A DNA stretch of 64,000 nucleotides from Limonium bicolor (Eukaryota; Streptophyta; Magnoliopsida; Caryophyllales; Plumbaginaceae). The notes below the pieces were generated by a model. It saw only the letters and a list, made by a program, of their open reading frames with translations. It ran no database searches and was not told the DNA's origin. Positions 48,660 through 61,407 of this stretch are shown here, in pieces (within the stretch, counting starts at the first letter, position 1; every line of letters starts with the position of its first letter). The translations under genes were made by a program, and so were the position numbers. The DNA lies in NCBI GenBank assembly GCA_023374045.1, contig CM041778.1:99884839-99948838 (forward strand), written 5' to 3'.

Positions 48660-48753
48660 CCCCCAAAGGGGGTCAGCACCTTTGCTGGTATGGTAATCCC
48701 ACAGCCCGCATGCTACCGGGCCACGCACAACTATTTGTCGTCTTAGCATGCGG
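48660..48753 (-). other. Structured hairpin cluster in minus LTR
   Basis: CCCCC/GGGGG (48660-48672), CAGCA/TGCTG (48674-48687) and a 10-bp stem CCGCATGCTA/TAGCATGCGG (48706-48715 with 48744-48753). The first two match the order seen in the plus LTR at 7473-7497. The third has a different sequence but a similar place. Confidence 0.6.
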
Positions 48754-50122
48754 TTGATTTATTTCAAACATGCACAAACTCACACACATATCATGCTTAT
48801 AGCAACATCCAATAATAGAATACAGACACAAGGTTAGCACACTCAACATAACAACACACTTCACTTTATAACATACACAACTTAGTTTCACGCTTCTTAG
48901 AGTACATGAACTTCACTTAGGGAGTGCCGGGTGATATAAGCCCGAGCACAACATACATACATTTTCTTTACTTGAGTGGCGGCCTCATATAGGACCGGAC
49001 ACAACATACATAATTCCCCCTAACTCCAATAGTGATGAGGTGGGTAAGCCTTGGTTAAGCTTGTGGGTGGTTGTAGTTCCAGGAGGAAGAACAACCGTAA
49101 CATAACAAAGAGGGAGTCAAAGCGAACTTAGGCATCGACACCCTACCAACATTATACATAATTTCCCTCCTAGCCCGATGTGGAGGTCGGGTAGGTAAGC
49201 GTTGGCTAAGCTAGTGGGAGGTCGAAATCCAATGAAGGAAAACAACCCTAACATAACAGGATGGGAGTTAATTCTCATATATGTATTAACTCCCAAACAA
49301 CACGCGCGACCGGAACAACCGGATTCCTCTCCATACATAACATATACTTATTAGTTAGAGGTTCCCTTATGGAACTTACCACATACATACATCACATAGT
49401 GTTACTAACTCGGTTAGACACATATGGGGAGTAATATCCCTTTTTAACAAACATGAATAACTGTATCCAATGACAACAACAACATATCCAACAAGTCACA
49501 TACATCACTCATAATAACAACATACACTAACGCACTGATAGCCGTAGTTAGAACGTTCCCATGGGTTGGGACGTTTATTCCGAATACCGATCTCTTATGT
49601 GAACCTAAAGTCGGTTAACTATTATTTAACACATAACTAAGGTTAAGCGGTATTGGAATTAATTACGCCACAATAATGAATTACTGTAAACTCATTTCAT
49701 GCTTTATCTTGCAAGGTGGCAAACACACAGAAAAACACATTGGCATACAAGCCGGTGTAATCCGGTAGGACACAGGTTGCAAGAAAACCATACCTGTCAC
49801 CGAAGGTGCACTCTAATGTGCCGTCACATGTTCCTTGAAATTCTTTGGACAACTGGTAACATTATAACTATCTTTATTAATATTGGGGTAACATAATTAT
49901 TTAACGACTAATGCGCCCATGCTTAACCCCGTTCGGTAGTTTTATAACTTTACATTTTTAACTTGTTTACTTTCACATTTTAACAACTCTTCACCACTTA
50001 ATTACCATCACAACTTACTTAACATATCCTTAACAACCTTATAACATCATTACTTATCAATCCCCATCATTGGGTATCATTTCCTACCCTTAAACAAAAT
50101 TTTTTGCTCAAAATTACACTAT

Positions 50123-50442
50123 GTCCGAACTTGTGTCCGAGCTTCGAAGTTCGGACCAAGTCGAGACTCAAATGGGTGAAAACTGGTGAATGTCCGAACT
50201 TGTGTCCGAGCTTTGAAGTTCGGACACAAGTCGAGGCCAAAACTGAAGAAAATTTCTACCTGTCCGAACTTGTGTCCGGACATCGAAGGTCGGACACAAG
50301 TCGAAGCAATTTAACCTGGGAAAATTTTTCAAGTGTCCGAACTTCCAAGTTCGGACGGAAGTTCGGACACAACTCAAAACTCGGAAAATTTAGAAAACGA
50401 CGGGGCATGTCCGAACTTCCAAGTCCGGACGGAAGTTCGGAC
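50123..50442. repeat. Five 70-bp hairpin repeats in minus LTR
   Basis: Units start at 50123, 50192, 50262, 50335 and 50409 (spacings 69-74). Each carries arms of the GTCCGAACTT/AAGTTCGGAC type, up to 11 bp in unit 4. LTR D has all five at 59237-59558. LTR B keeps three at 35246-35426. Confidence 0.85.
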
Positions 50443-52401
50443 GTACCCAAAAATCCAGCTAACAGAGGCAAATTCTACCCAGAATTGCACTCCTAATAAA
50501 CCTACACTCAATCCTTGTTTCACAAGCTACCAACACCCATTTTCCACATTACACATCCCAAATCAACACCTAAATTCTCTCATCCATAAAGCCATCATCA
50601 AACATCATTTTCTACTAGAATTTTGCCATAACCTCCCCATAACCTTATACATTCCTCCTCATCAATTTCCATCCTTTTCATTCCTAATCTAGCCACACCC
50701 TTTTCAAGGGTCCTAACAGCACATTACCAATCCTCAAATCTCATCAACATCAACATAATCACCAAAATCTCCACAATCTCTATAACCACATTTATCAATC
50801 ACAAACTCACAATATTAGGCTCTTAAGGCCCTCAACTTAACATTAGTTCACAAACCTCTTCTAACATCAATTAAACACATTTCCAACATAGTTTTCAATC
50901 CATGAATTTGGGTTCATTAATTTGTTTACCCATCCCAAACAACTTAAACAATTACAACGAGGTTTAAGGTGGATTCCTTACCTTAATCTCACAAGTCTCT
51001 TTAATTTCTCCTCTTGCTCCCCATCTTCTCAAAATCGATCAAGAGGGCATGGAGTTCCAAACTCCATCCCAACATCCAAGAACACAAAACACACTCAATT
51101 AATTATCTAGACCCTTAGAAACTCAATTAAATCAAAGGGCTTAGAACACAAGTTAGGGTTTACCTTTGTGAAGCTTTTAAGAGGGATTCTCACCCTTGAA
51201 TCAAGAAGGAAATTACTCCACCATTGAAGGGTCAATTTGGAGCTCAAGAACAAGGAGAAAAACAAGGTATCAACAATGGTGAAAAATCGATTACACCATG
51301 AGATGAAGGAAAAACGACTTTTTCTTGGAAATCTTTACCTTAGAAGGAAGAGGAGACTCCAAGCTTCTCTTTGGTGCCATTTTCTCTTCAAATGGGGAAA
51401 ACCCATGGAGGTCAACTTCATCCTTTTGGAATTTTGAAAAGAGAGGATGATAGAGGAAGATGAGAGGAAGAAGAATATGTGATTTATTTTTGATTTGGAG
51501 CTCAAATGGAGCTTGGACATGGAGGGAAATGGAGGAAGCCATTGTTGGCTTGTGGAGGAGAACTCCATCGGCAGAGAGGGAGTGGGGAAATCGGATGGGA
51601 GAGAAAAGAGAGGAAAGAGAGGAAGGGAGAGAGGGAAGAAGAAAATAAAGGAGGAGAGAGATGGGTGAGGGGTATTTGTGCCCTTTGTTATTTTGGCTCT
51701 CTCTTGACTTAATTAATTAGCTAACTAGTCATGTGTGGGTGGGCTCTTACATTAATAAAACGGCCACTAATATAAACACGCTGGAGCGTTTTTCGTTTTT
51801 TAACAGCAAAGGTTCGTTTATTCACCCGGTTTAGCACTATTCACTAACCGGGACCGTTTTCCGGAATTTTCTCATTCCTTTAATTTTAATGGTTATTATA
51901 CTCTCATTAATGTTTAATTATTATTATAATCAACCATTATTTTTACGGGGTCATTTAACTGTTTAAAGTCACGTTTTCGGGTTTTCTCGAAACATCGTGC
52001 TTTAAGACTCCGTTAGCGTTTTAACGCATTGTTTGGATCCGTTTTCTTCCGGAATTTTTCCCACACGTTCTTAGTGTGTGATTAAGGTATAAAAATATAT
52101 ATAACCCTAATGAAGGTTATGTACCTCCCAAAACAATTAATACGTATTTTCTCGTTTTGTGACTTTTACGCATTTTCTTTTTCTCTTTGGTTTCTATTTC
52201 TTCACCAATGATCTTAAGGACTTAATTAGCCTTAGAAAATTATAATTATATATTTAATTAACACATTAAGGTTTGGGGTATTTCAATCTACCCCCCTTAA
52301 AAGAACTTCGTCCTCGAAGTTCACATTTCCCACACATCATTGGTTAGAATACGAGGATTACTTGTAGCATGAACTTCTATAACAACACACCATCATGACC
52401 T

Positions 52402-52646
52402 CGGACTTAATGGTCCGGGTAACACATTCACATCCATACATAACATAACATACTTACTTAGTAACCTCGGACTTAATGGTCCGGGTACCTCAACAACATT
52501 GTACATACATAACAACCCTTAGACTCTTGGTCTGGGTAACATAACAACATTTAGACTCGTGGTCTTGATAACACAACATCCTTTAGACACATAGGTCTTG
52601 ATAACATAACACTTCCGGAATTCAATCACATTAGGACTCAAGGTCC
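52402..52646 (-). repeat. Six-hairpin array, internal C
   Basis: CGGAC/GTCCG at 52402-52417 and 52468-52483, AGAC/GTCT at 52521-52533, 52553-52565 and 52585-52598, GGAC/GTCC at 52634-52646. The outer pair alternates between G-C and A-T. Confidence 0.65.
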
Positions 52647-55600
52647 AAAATAATCATTATTACACATACCACACAACATGTCATAGCATGTATATCAACC
52701 AGAAATTCCTTTTCCATCTCTTCATGGGTTCAAGACCCATGTTGAGTACATATACACTGTGATCCCGCAGAACCGGTCGCGATGGACACTCTGGTCCCCG
52801 TTCCTTTGGGAGATCAAAACAATTGCATACATCTTTAAAATATACTTCTCATGTCACCGGTCCTAAGACAAAGGCTCATACGTCCTCAGCTCGTGAGCAA
52901 GTAGTAGGAAAATACCTCTACGAGGTTAAGTATAACGAAATCCTTTATTGGAAGGATCTTAATCGAAAATCCTTTACAAGGTCACATAAAAGTAGTCCTT
53001 CCTTTGAAAATACCGTTTAAGAATCTTAAAATATTTATTGAAGTCTAGAAAATACCAATTGCAAATTTGAAACCCAATTTAAAATTCTTTTGAAAGCTCC
53101 ATACAACTCCAAGTCCAATTATTGTTAACTGCATCTCATTCTTGATGTGATTATTTGTGACCACTTATAGGGAGTTTCAAGAATCATCCAACCCTAATGT
53201 GATCAGCATCAGAGTTGAACTATCTTTCCACCCCAATTTGTGTTCGGCTTCCCTTGATCTCATGATAATCAAGTTTCACCTCCCACTTCATTTTCAAACA
53301 ACAACTAATTCAAGCATGTACCATTTTCTATCTTCTAATCCATCTAGTCGAAATCATTACATCTCCAAGGGTGGAACTATGTCCATCAATCAACTTCTCG
53401 ATTTATTTTAAATCAAGTTACCTAGGGAATTTAATTCTCACTAGGTTCTACGTTGGTGTCATACCTCTTCATAAATCACAACACTGTATATATATATACT
53501 TTTATCAAAATACGATACACGGTTTTACATTTAGTATTATATGAACATATATAGTCGGGGTTTTAGTTCCCCGGGATTTCTTTACCCCCCTATACTTATG
53601 CTTTCACACATCTCTTAACAAAATAACACACTTATCACAATGGTATTCGCATCTTCAGTGCGCAATTACCATAATTAAACCATGAATGAACGCGTATGTT
53701 TATGTAACACACGCACCAATCATCAAAACAAATCATTTTGTGCTATGCACACTACAGTTCACGTACACTTGTACGGTAAAACACACTAAACGGTTTGCGC
53801 TCTACCCCCCTTAAAAGGGATTACGCCCACGTAATCAATCACTTAACCACTGGTTTATAACGTTCTACCGTCGTGAAGTGTTTATCTCCACGCGGTTTAT
53901 TACACAATGTGTTCTGGTTTGAGGATTTTAGCCATATTGGCGGTTTAGTCCCTAACCAAGAATTCTCACTAGAGTTTATTTTAACTCTCAACTGGTTTCG
54001 ATTCTGGCCTGTGAGGCTTTTAGGCATCATTAATTTGCCGTTCACTCATGTTCACTACACACATTTAACACTTGAATTGCTGGCTCACTAGTTTCTGCTG
54101 CGCAACTCTTGATAACTTAGAGCTTAGTTTGCCCCATATATTATTCTTACTGTATTGTACATCCCCAATTATCACCTTTATCTCGGTAATAACGGTTTCT
54201 CAACCGACGCGTGGCATTTCTTACCGTGCGCGAACTCGGTGAGTTACAAACTTTCTATCCACTTCCATGATAATTTACTGTATGTATTGCTTTGTACTTC
54301 ACAGTGTTTAACTTGACTACTTCCGACTTACTGTCGGTTGAGTTTGAGCTACTACGTATTGTGTAGTACTCTGTCGGTTATTTCCAACACTTGAGGTATA
54401 TTCCATACCGATATTTAATAATCGTGTTACTATAGTTGCTTATGCTAATCAAGTACCTTTTTATTGGTACGACTGTGCTTGTCTTATGCATCGGTTTTAT
54501 CACACCATAAGTCTTGTTCTTCTATCACATTTAACATTTGCCAAAACTTCCTAGCTATCTCACTCAATCATTAATGCACAAGAGCAATACCAAAACACTC
54601 AGTCCTACAGAGTGCAGAGGCGTAAACTCTTGACAGTAAATCTCTTATGCGATAGCAATAGGAATTCACACTGTTTTCCTTATCACATAGTATCAACTAT
54701 TGGCTTACTGCCCAGTCTGTTTATCATCACTTACTTGTATGTCCATTGAGTTTCACTTATAACTGGTCTTATTTGCCACATTATTATTTAACAATACTTA
54801 TACAACGGTCGCTTACTGCGCACCGTGCGGTCACTTTTTGTATAACATTAACTTATACTGCATCCACTATTATTTTAGTTTCCGCCCTTACACTGTGTTT
54901 TGCCACCCATTTGGCTGATTTCTAGATACTCTATCCTTCGAGTCTTTATGCTCCTTGAGCGTTGTTCGTTTCACATTTAGCATCCCACACCTATGGTGGT
55001 TGCTATTTGACTTTTTACTCATCTGGTCTCCACAACTGGTACAAACACTTCCTTTCGATTTATTCCTACTCACATCATCCTTGGGTAATGACAACATGGT
55101 CAACCCTTAACATATTCCCTGAACTTAGTTCGCATAACTACCGCTGTTGCGGTCTCACATATCAAGAGGTATCCCCACTCTTAAAGCAGTGGTTCGTTAT
55201 CCGCTTTACTTACTTGTATAACATAAACTTCGTAATAAATAACATTATACTTAACATATTCCATTTATGGCTTATAAGCCTTATTGCCTCGAGCTCTGCT
55301 CGTTGTAGGCTGTTCACACACATTTACTTCTCCGTATCATATTACATGGCTTATAGGTTGCATTGAGTTCCATGACAAGGTCGTTATTCCTTTCATGGTA
55401 TGCCGCTCCAAGGATGTCCGATTTCGTCCTGACGACTTGTGTTTAAATTGGGTGTTAGTTTCAGTCCTTGCGTTTTTGTCACGTTATCTCATTCAACCAT
55501 TGCTGATCCAAACACCCCTTTAAGGATAGTTCCTGAGTGTTACTAGGTCATGCCATTACATCTGGCTTGCACTTATGAGTACGTTTAAGCAACTATATTG

Positions 55601-57390
55601 CCTTACTCTCTTGGCTGGTTAATTATCCTCTCCAGTGAATTGATATCCCTAGTGATCATTTCGGGAGTCTCATCCCGGTCATTGCACATTGACATGTCCA
55701 TAGTAGGCGTCTGCCTCGCCATATTTAGGCTGGGTACTTACTCCAGCTATACGTTCTTCCTTCAGGTTTCTTAAGACATATCCTATGCCTTTACTTACTT
55801 AACCAGTGCACTTCGCACTTGTTCACCTTTAAACATTTCCTTAAAATAAATTCGCTGATTCTTTTAGTCTCGTTGTCTTTACTGGGTTTCTTTACTTCCA
55901 CCATTCTTGATAATTCATTCTCTTGCTTGACTTTTACTTCGGACCGTAGTATGGAGTCGACTACTTCCCGTGTTCCAGACTCCACTCGTATACATATGTG
56001 GGGTACCCTACTGATACATTGCTACTTGCCCAACTCACCCATAAGAAGGTCTGTCAGGCCCACAAGCTCCTATCGGAGTGCGGTCGTCCCACATTTCAGT
56101 TGGTATACTCGTAGTGTCCGTCACACGCCTAGGTGAAGTATTCTGTTGTCAACTCCTCTTATATTATCCTGTGATAATATGCATTCCATGCTTCCCGAAC
56201 TTAATCAAGGGAAAGTTATTCACTGTTGTATTATCATGAACTCCATCCATTTCCCCGGGTTGTTACCCTTGGGTTTACCGGTTGCCATCCGGTTATTTAA
56301 AAGTAACTGGGTAACACTTACCTACCATGTGGCACTGAGGCCCGTGTAGGTCTCTTGGTTTGGTTTAGAAGGAAAATTTGATTTTGAAAAGAGTTTGAAA
56401 ATAAATTTAGGTTGGAAGAAAATTTTTGTGGTTTTACAACATTTCAAGCCTTATCCAAGTCTAGCTTCTTGCTGACTGGTGTATTTCCAATTACAGAGGT
56501 CAGGCTGCTAAGCCCTTCCACAGTTATTATGATCTCACTTCACTTCATGGTACTTTACTAAGTACTGGTAGTTGTTTTTAAAATTTCCCGTACAACCTTG
56601 TTGTAGCAGCACTTGCCATGGCAAGTGCGCCATGCTTACTGGTTTTCGGTTCAATACACACTGGTTGCGGCATTGTTTACTTCCGCACCAACATCAATGG
56701 CCTTGCTGGCCCTTACTTGATCTTACAGTCCTAACAACAATCCTCGGGGTACTTCTCACTGTCTTCACATGATAACCATTAACTAGGGTGTTTCCCTTCT
56801 GGGAGACCCCTTTTTACTTAGTATCGTATCCTCCTCGTACTATATTGTGGTTCCTTAATCGGTTGGTATACCGTTGGTGTATTAGTTAACATCTGTAGTC
56901 CCGTAGACACTCGTCTCGGGTTTCATTATCTCGCTCCTTGCCTGTTGCACGCTTGGTGCGTTGCAAGCTGGTTGTCCTCGACTGCTCCGCATGTCGACCC
57001 AGGGTGCTGGAAATTCCATTCTCTTGTGCATAAGATTCTTCACTTTTCGCTAACAAGAGCGGTTAATATTGTTAAAATGGAGACCGTCTTCGGGATCACA
57101 CCTTTCGGGATCTACCGTATGACAGGTCCTCCGTACTTACAGGGGTAAATATCAACTGCCAGATCGGGTTTTCCCGAGTAAGAGATGACTCTCATCTGTC
57201 TGGCGTCCTTTCCCGAGTTATAAAATAGGGTTTGTGGAGGGCGGGATGGATACTGTAGGTATCCAGTACACACTGGTATTTCTCTAACTAGCGTACTCCT
57301 CACGCTATCACTCACCCTTTAACCCAAAGTACTAAACTCTTAACTCGGTACTTCCTAAGCTCGGTAATTCAGTCATCATAGCGATACTTC

Positions 57391-57402
57391 GCTCTGATAC
57401 CA
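57391..57402 (-). promoter_or_regulatory. tRNA-iMet primer-binding site, unit C
   Basis: TGGTATCAGAGC on minus, four bases from the LTR end at 57407. The surrounding hairpin has one mismatch. Confidence 0.9.
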
Positions 57403-57406
57403 CTTT

Positions 57407-60400
57407 TGTAACACCCCAACTACTAACAACTCACTTAACAACACATTGCAGCGGAAATCACAACTCACAACATAACTTAACTCTTGGTGTTACACGCCGT
57501 TAGCCACCCACGTGGCTAACAGGGCTAACATACATACAATGTACCGGCCTGATGGACTAAACTCCGAGCAACTACACAATACTCCCGTTCCATATCCAAC
57601 AATTGTTATACACTTACATTACAACTGTACCGAGTAATTACCAACTAACGCCGATACATTTTCGGTCTTACTACACCTATAATACATCCACAATTCTCAT
57701 GACTACCACATACAAACACTACCCCGTCCTACTCTCGAACGGCTTCCAGTTCCTTGTACCTGAAAAGTATGGGAGCCCCCAAAGGGGGTCAGCACCTTTG
57801 CTGGTATGGTAATCCCACAGCCCGCATGCTACCGGGCCACGCACAACTATTTGTCGTCTTAGCATGCGGTTGATTTATTTCAAACATGCACAAACTCACA
57901 CACATATCATGCTTATAGCAACATCCAATAATAGAATACAGACACAAGGTTAGCACACTCAACATAACAACACACTTCACATTATAACATACACAACTTA
58001 GTTTCACGCTTCTTAGAGTACATGAACTTCACTTAGGGAGTGTCGGGTGATATAAGCCCGAGCACAACATACATACATTTTCTTTACTTGAGTGGCGGCC
58101 TCATATAGGACCGGACAACATACATAATTCCCCCTAACTCCAATAGTGATGAGTGGGTAAGCCTTGGTTAAGCTTGTGGGTGGTTGTAGTTCCAGGAGGA
58201 AGAACAACCGTAACATAACAAAGAGGGAGTCAAAGCGAACTTAGGCATCGACACCCTACCAACATTATACATAATTTCCCTCCTAGCCCGATGTGGAGGT
58301 CGGGTAGGTAAGCTTTGGCTAAGCTAGTGGGAGGTCGAAATCCAATGAAGGAAAACAATCCTAACATAACAGGATGAGAGTTAATTCTCATATATGTATT
58401 AACTCCCAAACAACACGCGCGACCGGAACAACCGGATTCCTCTCCATACATAACATATACTTATTAGTTAGAGGTTCCCTTATGGAACTTACCACATACA
58501 TACATCACATAGTGTTACTAACTCGGTTAGACACATATGGGGAGTAATATCCCTTTTTAACAAACATGAATAACTGTATCCAATGACAACAACAACATAT
58601 CCAACAAGTCACATACATCACTCAAAATAACAACATACACTAACGCACTGATAGCCGTAGTTAGAACGTTCCCATGGGTTGGGACGTTTATTCCGAATAC
58701 CGATCTCTTATGTGAACCTAAAGTCGGTTAACTATTATTTAACACTAACTAAAGGTTAAGCGGTATGGAATTAATTACGCCACAATAATGAATTACTGTA
58801 AACTCATTTCATCTTTATCTTGCAAGGTGGCAAACACACAGAAAAACACATTGGCATACAAGCCGGTGTAATCCGGTAGGACACAGGTTGCAAGAAAACC
58901 ATACCTGTCACCGAAGGTGCACTCTAATGTGCCGTCACATGTTCCTTGAAATTCATTGGACAACTGGTAACATTATAACTATCTTTATTAATATTGGGGT
59001 AACATAATTATTTAACGACTAATGCGCCCATGCTTAACCCCGTTCGGTAGTTTTATAACTTTACATTTTTAACTTGTTTACTTTCACATTTTTACCACAA
59101 CTCTTCACCATTTAATTACCATCACAACTTACTTAACATATCCTAAACAACCTTTTAACATCATTACTTATCAATCCCCATCATTGGGTATCATTTCCTA
59201 CCCTTAAACAAAATTTTTTGCTCAAAATTACACTATGTCCGAACTTGTGTCCGAGCTTCGAAAGTTCGGACGCAAGTCGAGACTCAAATGGGTGAAAACT
59301 GGTGAATGTCCGAACTTGTGTCCGAGCTTTGAAGTTCGGACACAAGTCGAGGCCAAAACTGAAGAAAATTTCTACCTGTCCGAACTTGTGTCCGGACATC
59401 AAAGGTCGGACACAGGTCGAAGCAATTTAACCTCGGAAAATTTTTCAAGTGTCCGAACTTCCAAGTTTGGACGGAAGTTCGGACACAACTCAAAACTCGG
59501 AAAATTTAGAAAACGACGGGGCATGTCCGAACTTCCAAGTCCGGACGGAAGTTCGGACGTACCCAAAAATCCAGCTAACAGAGGCAAATTCTACCCAGAA
59601 TTGCACTCCTAATAAACCTACACTCAATCCTTGTTTCACAAGCTACCAACACCCATTCTTTTCCACATTACACATCCCAAATCAACACCTAAATTCTCTC
59701 ATCCATAAAGCCATCATCAAACATCATTTTCTACTAGAATTTTGCCATAACCTCCCCATAACCTTATACATTCCTCCTCATCAATTTCCATCCTTTTCAT
59801 TCCTAATCTAGCCACACCCTTTTCAAGGGTCCTAACAGCACATTACCAATCCTCAAATCTCATCAACATCAACATAATCACCAAAATCTCCACAATCTCT
59901 ATAACCACATTTATCAATCACAAACTCACAATATTAGGCTCTTAAGGCCCTCAACTTAACATTAGTTCACAAACCTCTTCTAACATCAATTAAACACATT
60001 TCCAACATAGTTTCAATCCATGAATTTGGGTTCATTAATTTGTTTACCCATCCCAAACAACTTAAACAATTACAACGAGGTTTAAGGTGGATTCCTTACC
60101 TTAATCTCACAAGTCTCTTTAATTTCTCCTCTTGCTCCCCATCTTCTCAAAATCGATCAAGAGGGCATGGAGTTCCAAACTCCATCCCAACATCCAAGAA
60201 CACAAAACACACTCAATTAATTATTGACCCTTAGAAACTCAATTAAATCAAAGGGCTTAGAACACAAGTTAGGGTTTACCTTTGTGAAGCTTTTAAGAGG
60301 GATTCTCACCCTTGAATCAAGAAGGAAATTACTCCACCATTGAAGGGTCAATTTGGAGCTCAAGAACAAGGAGAAAAACAAGGTATCAACAATGGTGAAA

Positions 60401-61407
60401 AATCGATTACACCATGAGATGAAGGAAAAACGACTTTTTCTTGGAAATCTTTACCTTAGAAGGAAGAGGAGACTCCAAGCTTCTCTTTGGTGCCATTTTC
60501 TCTTCAAATGGGGAAAACCCATGGAGGTCAACTTCATCCTTTTGGAATTTTGAAAAGAGAGGATGATAGAGGAAGATGAGAGGAAGAAGAATATGTGATT
60601 TATTTTTGATTTGGAGCTCAAATGGAGCTTGGACATGGAGGGAAATGGAGGAAGCCATTGTTGGCTTGTGGAGGAGAACTCCATCGGCAGAGAGGGAGTG
60701 GGGAAATCGGATGGGAGAGAAAAGAGAGGAAAGAGAGGAAGAGAGAGAGGGAAGAAGAAAATAAAGGAGGAGAGAGATGGGTGAGGGGTATTTGTGCCCT
60801 TTGTTATTTTGGCTCTCTCTTGACTTAATTAATTAGCTAACTAGTCATGTGTGGGTGGGCTGCTTACATTAATAAAACCGGCCACTAATATAAACACGCT
60901 GGAGCGTTTTTCGTTTTTTAACAGCAAAGGTTCGTTTATTCACCCGGTTTAGCACTATTCACTAACCGGGACCGTTTTCCGGAATTTTCTCATTCCTTTA
61001 ATTTTAATGGTTATTATACTCTCATTAATGTTTAATTATTATTATAAAATCAACCATTATTTTTACGGGGTCATTTAACTGTTTAAAGTCACGTTTTCGG
61101 GTTTTCTCGAAACATCGTGCTTTAAGACTCCGTTAGCGTTTTAACGCATTGTTTGGATCCGTTTTCTTCCGGAATTTTTCCCACACGTTCTTAGTGTGTG
61201 ATTAAGGTATAAAAATATATTTATAACCCTAATGAAGGTTATGTACCTCCCAAAACAATTAAATACGTATTTTCTCGTTTTGTGACTTTTACGCATTTTC
61301 TTTTCTCTTTGGTTTCTATTTCTTCACCAATGATCTTAAGGACTTAATTAGCCTTAGAAAATTATAATTATATATTTAATTAACACATTAAGGTTTGGGG
61401 TATTTCA
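57407..61407 (-). mobile_element. LARD LTR D, minus array (4001 bp)
   Basis: Nearly identical to LTR C across its length, with the same hairpins and the five 70-bp repeats at 59237-59558. It acts as 5' LTR for internal C and 3' LTR for internal D. Confidence 0.9.

Larger units (their letters stand above)
48290..52285 (-). mobile_element. LARD LTR C, minus array (3996 bp)
   Basis: Intact LTR between a primer site on its left and a polypurine tract on its right, nearly identical to LTR D. Landmarks (plus coordinates): terminal hairpin 48382-48403, hairpin cluster 48660-48753, 10-bp hairpin 49263-49294, five hairpin repeats 50123-50442, TATA-like 51768-51776. An 83-codon frame on its sense strand (51542-51291) recurs in minus LTRs but is stopped early in the plus subfamily. 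Confidence 0.9.
52286..57406 (-). mobile_element. Minus LARD internal region C, uninterrupted
   Basis: The cleanest internal region, about 5.1 kb, from primer site 57391-57402 to the polypurine tract at 52286. It holds the palindrome at 56609-56628, the empty solo-LTR site at 55039-55043, the internal polypurine-like module at 53801-53836 and the six-hairpin array at 52402-52646. All frames are short. With LTRs C and D it forms a complete 13.1-kb element at 48290-61407. Confidence 0.85.

Noticed and set aside
50123..50442. CRISPR-like direct repeats
   Set aside because: Units are diverged hairpins with degenerate spacers inside a plant LTR. There are no uniform repeats and no cas genes.
51291..51542. 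83-codon sense-strand frame present in all four minus LTRs
   Set aside because: In the plus subfamily the aligned frame stops after about 17 codons. Conservation among minus LTRs follows their near identity, and there is no recognisable domain.
53157..53411. 84-codon plus-strand frame repeated in all minus internal regions
   Set aside because: It is antisense to the element, and the aligned frame in the plus array is interrupted by a stop. One copy has a 3-base deletion that keeps frame, but that alone is weak.
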